Shown here piece after piece: positions 62,575-64,000 of a stretch of 64,000 bases of DNA. Below the pieces are notes generated by a model. The model saw only the letters and a list, made by a program, of their open reading frames with translations. It ran no database searches and had not been told where the DNA came from. The stretch comes from Enterococcus sp. (lineage in GTDB: Bacteria > Bacillota > Bacilli > Lactobacillales > Enterococcaceae): positions 1-64,000 of the forward strand of contig NZ_JALAHI010000110.1 of assembly GCF_022711995.1 (NCBI RefSeq). The letters are read 5' to 3'. Position numbers and translations under genes: made by a program. How positions within the stretch are numbered: position 1 is the stretch's first letter; the number at the start of each line of letters is the position of its first letter.

Positions 62575-63885
62575 ATGTCAAATCCAACAATTGCGATCGT
62601 CGGACGTCCGAATGTCGGGAAATCGACTATTTTCAACCGGATTGCCGGAGAACGAATTTCGATCGTTGAGGATACTCCCGGGGTAACGAGAGACCGAATT
62701 TACGCAACAGGTGAATGGTTAGGTCGAGAATTCAGTATCATTGATACCGGCGGAATCGATTTGGGTGATGAGCCGTTTATGGATCAAATCAAACATCAAG
62801 CAGAAATTGCGATCGATGAGGCAGATGTGATCGTTTTTATCACAAGTGCCAGAGAAGGTGTGACGGATGCAGATGAGCTTGTTGCCCGTCTGTTGTACAA
62901 GAGTAATAAACCGGTGATTTTAGCGGTCAACAAAGTAGATAATCCAGAAATGCGTGCAGATATTTATGAGTTCTATACGTTAGGATTAGGGGATCCGTAT
63001 CCAATCTCTGGTAGTCATGGACTGGGTATCGGGGATGTTCTTGATGAAGCAGTCAAACACTTTACCGAAGAAGCAGAAGAAGAGGATGACTCGATCATTA
63101 AATTTAGTTTGATCGGGCGCCCAAATGTCGGAAAGTCTTCCTTGATCAATGCGATTTTAGGGGAAGAACGTGTGATTGTTTCTGATATCGAAGGAACGAC
63201 CCGGGATGCCATCGATACTCATTTTACCAGTGAAAATGGGCAAGAGTTTACCATGATCGATACAGCAGGAATGCGCAAAAAAGGAAAAGTTTACGAATCA
63301 ACCGAGAAATATAGTGTTATGCGTGCGATGCGGGCCATTGAACGTTCCGATGTGGTTCTGATGGTCTTGAACGCAGAAGAAGGCATTCGCGAACAGGACA
63401 AACGGATTGCTGGCTACGCCCATGAAGCTGGCCGTGGGATCATTCTCGTCGTCAATAAATGGGATCTTCTGAAAAAAGAAACCAATACGATGCGAGACTT
63501 TGAAGCCAAGATTCGTGATGAGTTTCAATATTTAGATTATGCGCCGATCATTTTTGTCTCTGCTGCAACGAAACAGCGTTTGAACCAATTGCCAGCATTG
63601 ATCGAAGAAGTTAGCATGAATCAAAACATGCGTATTCCATCTGCATTATTAAATGATGTGATCATGGATGCGGTAGCTATCAATCCAACGCCGACGGACA
63701 AAGGCAAACGATTGAAGATTTTTTATGCGACACAAGTTGCGGTAAAACCACCAACATTTGTTATTTTTGTTAATGAAGAAGAGTTGATGCATTTTTCTTA
63801 TGCCCGCTTTTTAGAGAATCAGATCCGCAAAGCATTTACTTTTGAAGGAACGCCGATTCGAATCATTCCAAGAAGACGAAAATAG
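62575..63885 (+). CDS. der: Ribosome biogenesis GTPase Der (EngA)
   Basis: 436 aa, with two consecutive G domains, each with GRPNVGKS (about residues 9 and 182), DTPG/NKVD and DTAG/NKWD motifs. A C-terminal KH-like domain follows ([31 protein letters not shown]) and the basic end is RRRK. Needed for 50S subunit assembly. Typical length; ATG behind GGAGG. Confidence 0.97.
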   Translation: MSNPTIAIVGRPNVGKSTIFNRIAGERISIVEDTPGVTRDRIYATGEWLGREFSIIDTGGIDLGDEPFMDQIKHQAEIAIDEADVIVFITSAREGVTDADELVARLLYKSNKPVILAVNKVDNPEMRADIYEFYTLGLGDPYPISGSHGLGIGDVLDEAVKHFTEEAEEEDDSIIKFSLIGRPNVGKSSLINAILGEERVIVSDIEGTTRDAIDTHFTSENGQEFTMIDTAGMRKKGKVYESTEKYSVMRAMRAIERSDVVLMVLNAEEGIREQDKRIAGYAHEAGRGIILVVNKWDLLKKETNTMRDFEAKIRDEFQYLDYAPIIFVSAATKQRLNQLPALIEEVSMNQNMRIPSALLNDVIMDAVAINPTPTDKGKRLKIFYATQVAVKPPTFVIFVNEEELMHFSYARFLENQIRKAFTFEGTPIRIIPRRRK

Positions 63886-64000
63886 CGATTTTATCATACT
63901 TTGCTGCTTTTGACAAAGAATTCTCTTCTTTTGACAGAAAAACAATAAATCCTAAAAAAAACGGTAGTAAAAATGTTAAAATCCTTGATATTACAACGTT
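63886..64000 (+). other. Gap after der to the window end
   Basis: No gene or clear terminator. TTGACA occurs at about 63906 and 63928; a promoter for a gene beyond the window is possible. Confidence 0.3.

Overview
The window is a low-GC Gram-positive chromosome segment, most probably from Enterococcus gallinarum. It carries a complete intrinsic vanC cluster on the minus strand (vanC, vanXY, vanT, vanR, vanS). The encoded lengths are VanC 343 aa, VanXY 190 aa and VanT 698 aa, which match the vanC1 type as I remember it. A second D-Ala-D-Ala ligase gene (ddl2) faces the end of this cluster. An Enterococcus hirae-like Na+-translocating V-ATPase operon (ntpFIKECGABD), the enterococcal mvaS/mvaE mevalonate genes and a solitary tuf gene fit the genus. 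No transposase, phage gene, tRNA, rRNA or CRISPR array was seen.

Layout. (1) 3-11453, plus strand: a carbohydrate locus. It has a YesM/YesN-type two-component system (kinase cut by the window edge), a CUT1-type ABC sugar importer without its own ATPase, a sugar isomerase/epimerase-like TIM barrel, two Gfo/Idh/MocA oxidoreductases and a GH2 glycosidase. A convergent GH42 beta-galactosidase with a perfect cre site follows. (2) 14041-15252: a stand-alone arcA. (3) 15464-24142: the ntp operon, preceded by a structured leader that ends in an intrinsic terminator. (4) 24463-31227: ddl2 and the vanC cluster, with VanR-box-like tandem repeats before vanC. (5) 31434-34637, minus strand: an aromatic-amino-acid-type ABC importer (COG2984 family). 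Its leader encodes an 18-aa peptide rich in Tyr and Phe, followed by a chain of mutually exclusive hairpins and a terminator. (6) 34704-38786: divergent mvaS and mvaE. (7) 38809-44740: small hypothetical genes, an aldo/keto reductase, a nucleoid-associated protein, a YxeA-like protein, tuf and a lysozyme-like protein. (8) 44770-63885: mostly housekeeping genes: dnaG-rpoD, a zinc-ribbon membrane protein, azlCD, cvfB, fur, xerD-scpA-scpB-rluB, an FMN riboswitch with ribU, ferredoxin, a YpbB-like gene with recQ, a LysM protein, cmk, rpsA and der.

The most interesting items are regulatory or contextual. First, the leader-peptide attenuator before the ABC importer is laid out like classical ribosome-mediated amino-acid attenuation. 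Second, the ntp leader is a candidate ion-sensing riboswitch or attenuator. Third, the isomerase/two-oxidoreductase/glycosidase set could be an oxidative (3-keto-glycoside) sugar-breakdown pathway. Fourth, many intergenic gaps are filled by unusually long, nested hairpin terminators.

Coordinates and base pairings were read by eye. No database search, folding program or alignment was run.
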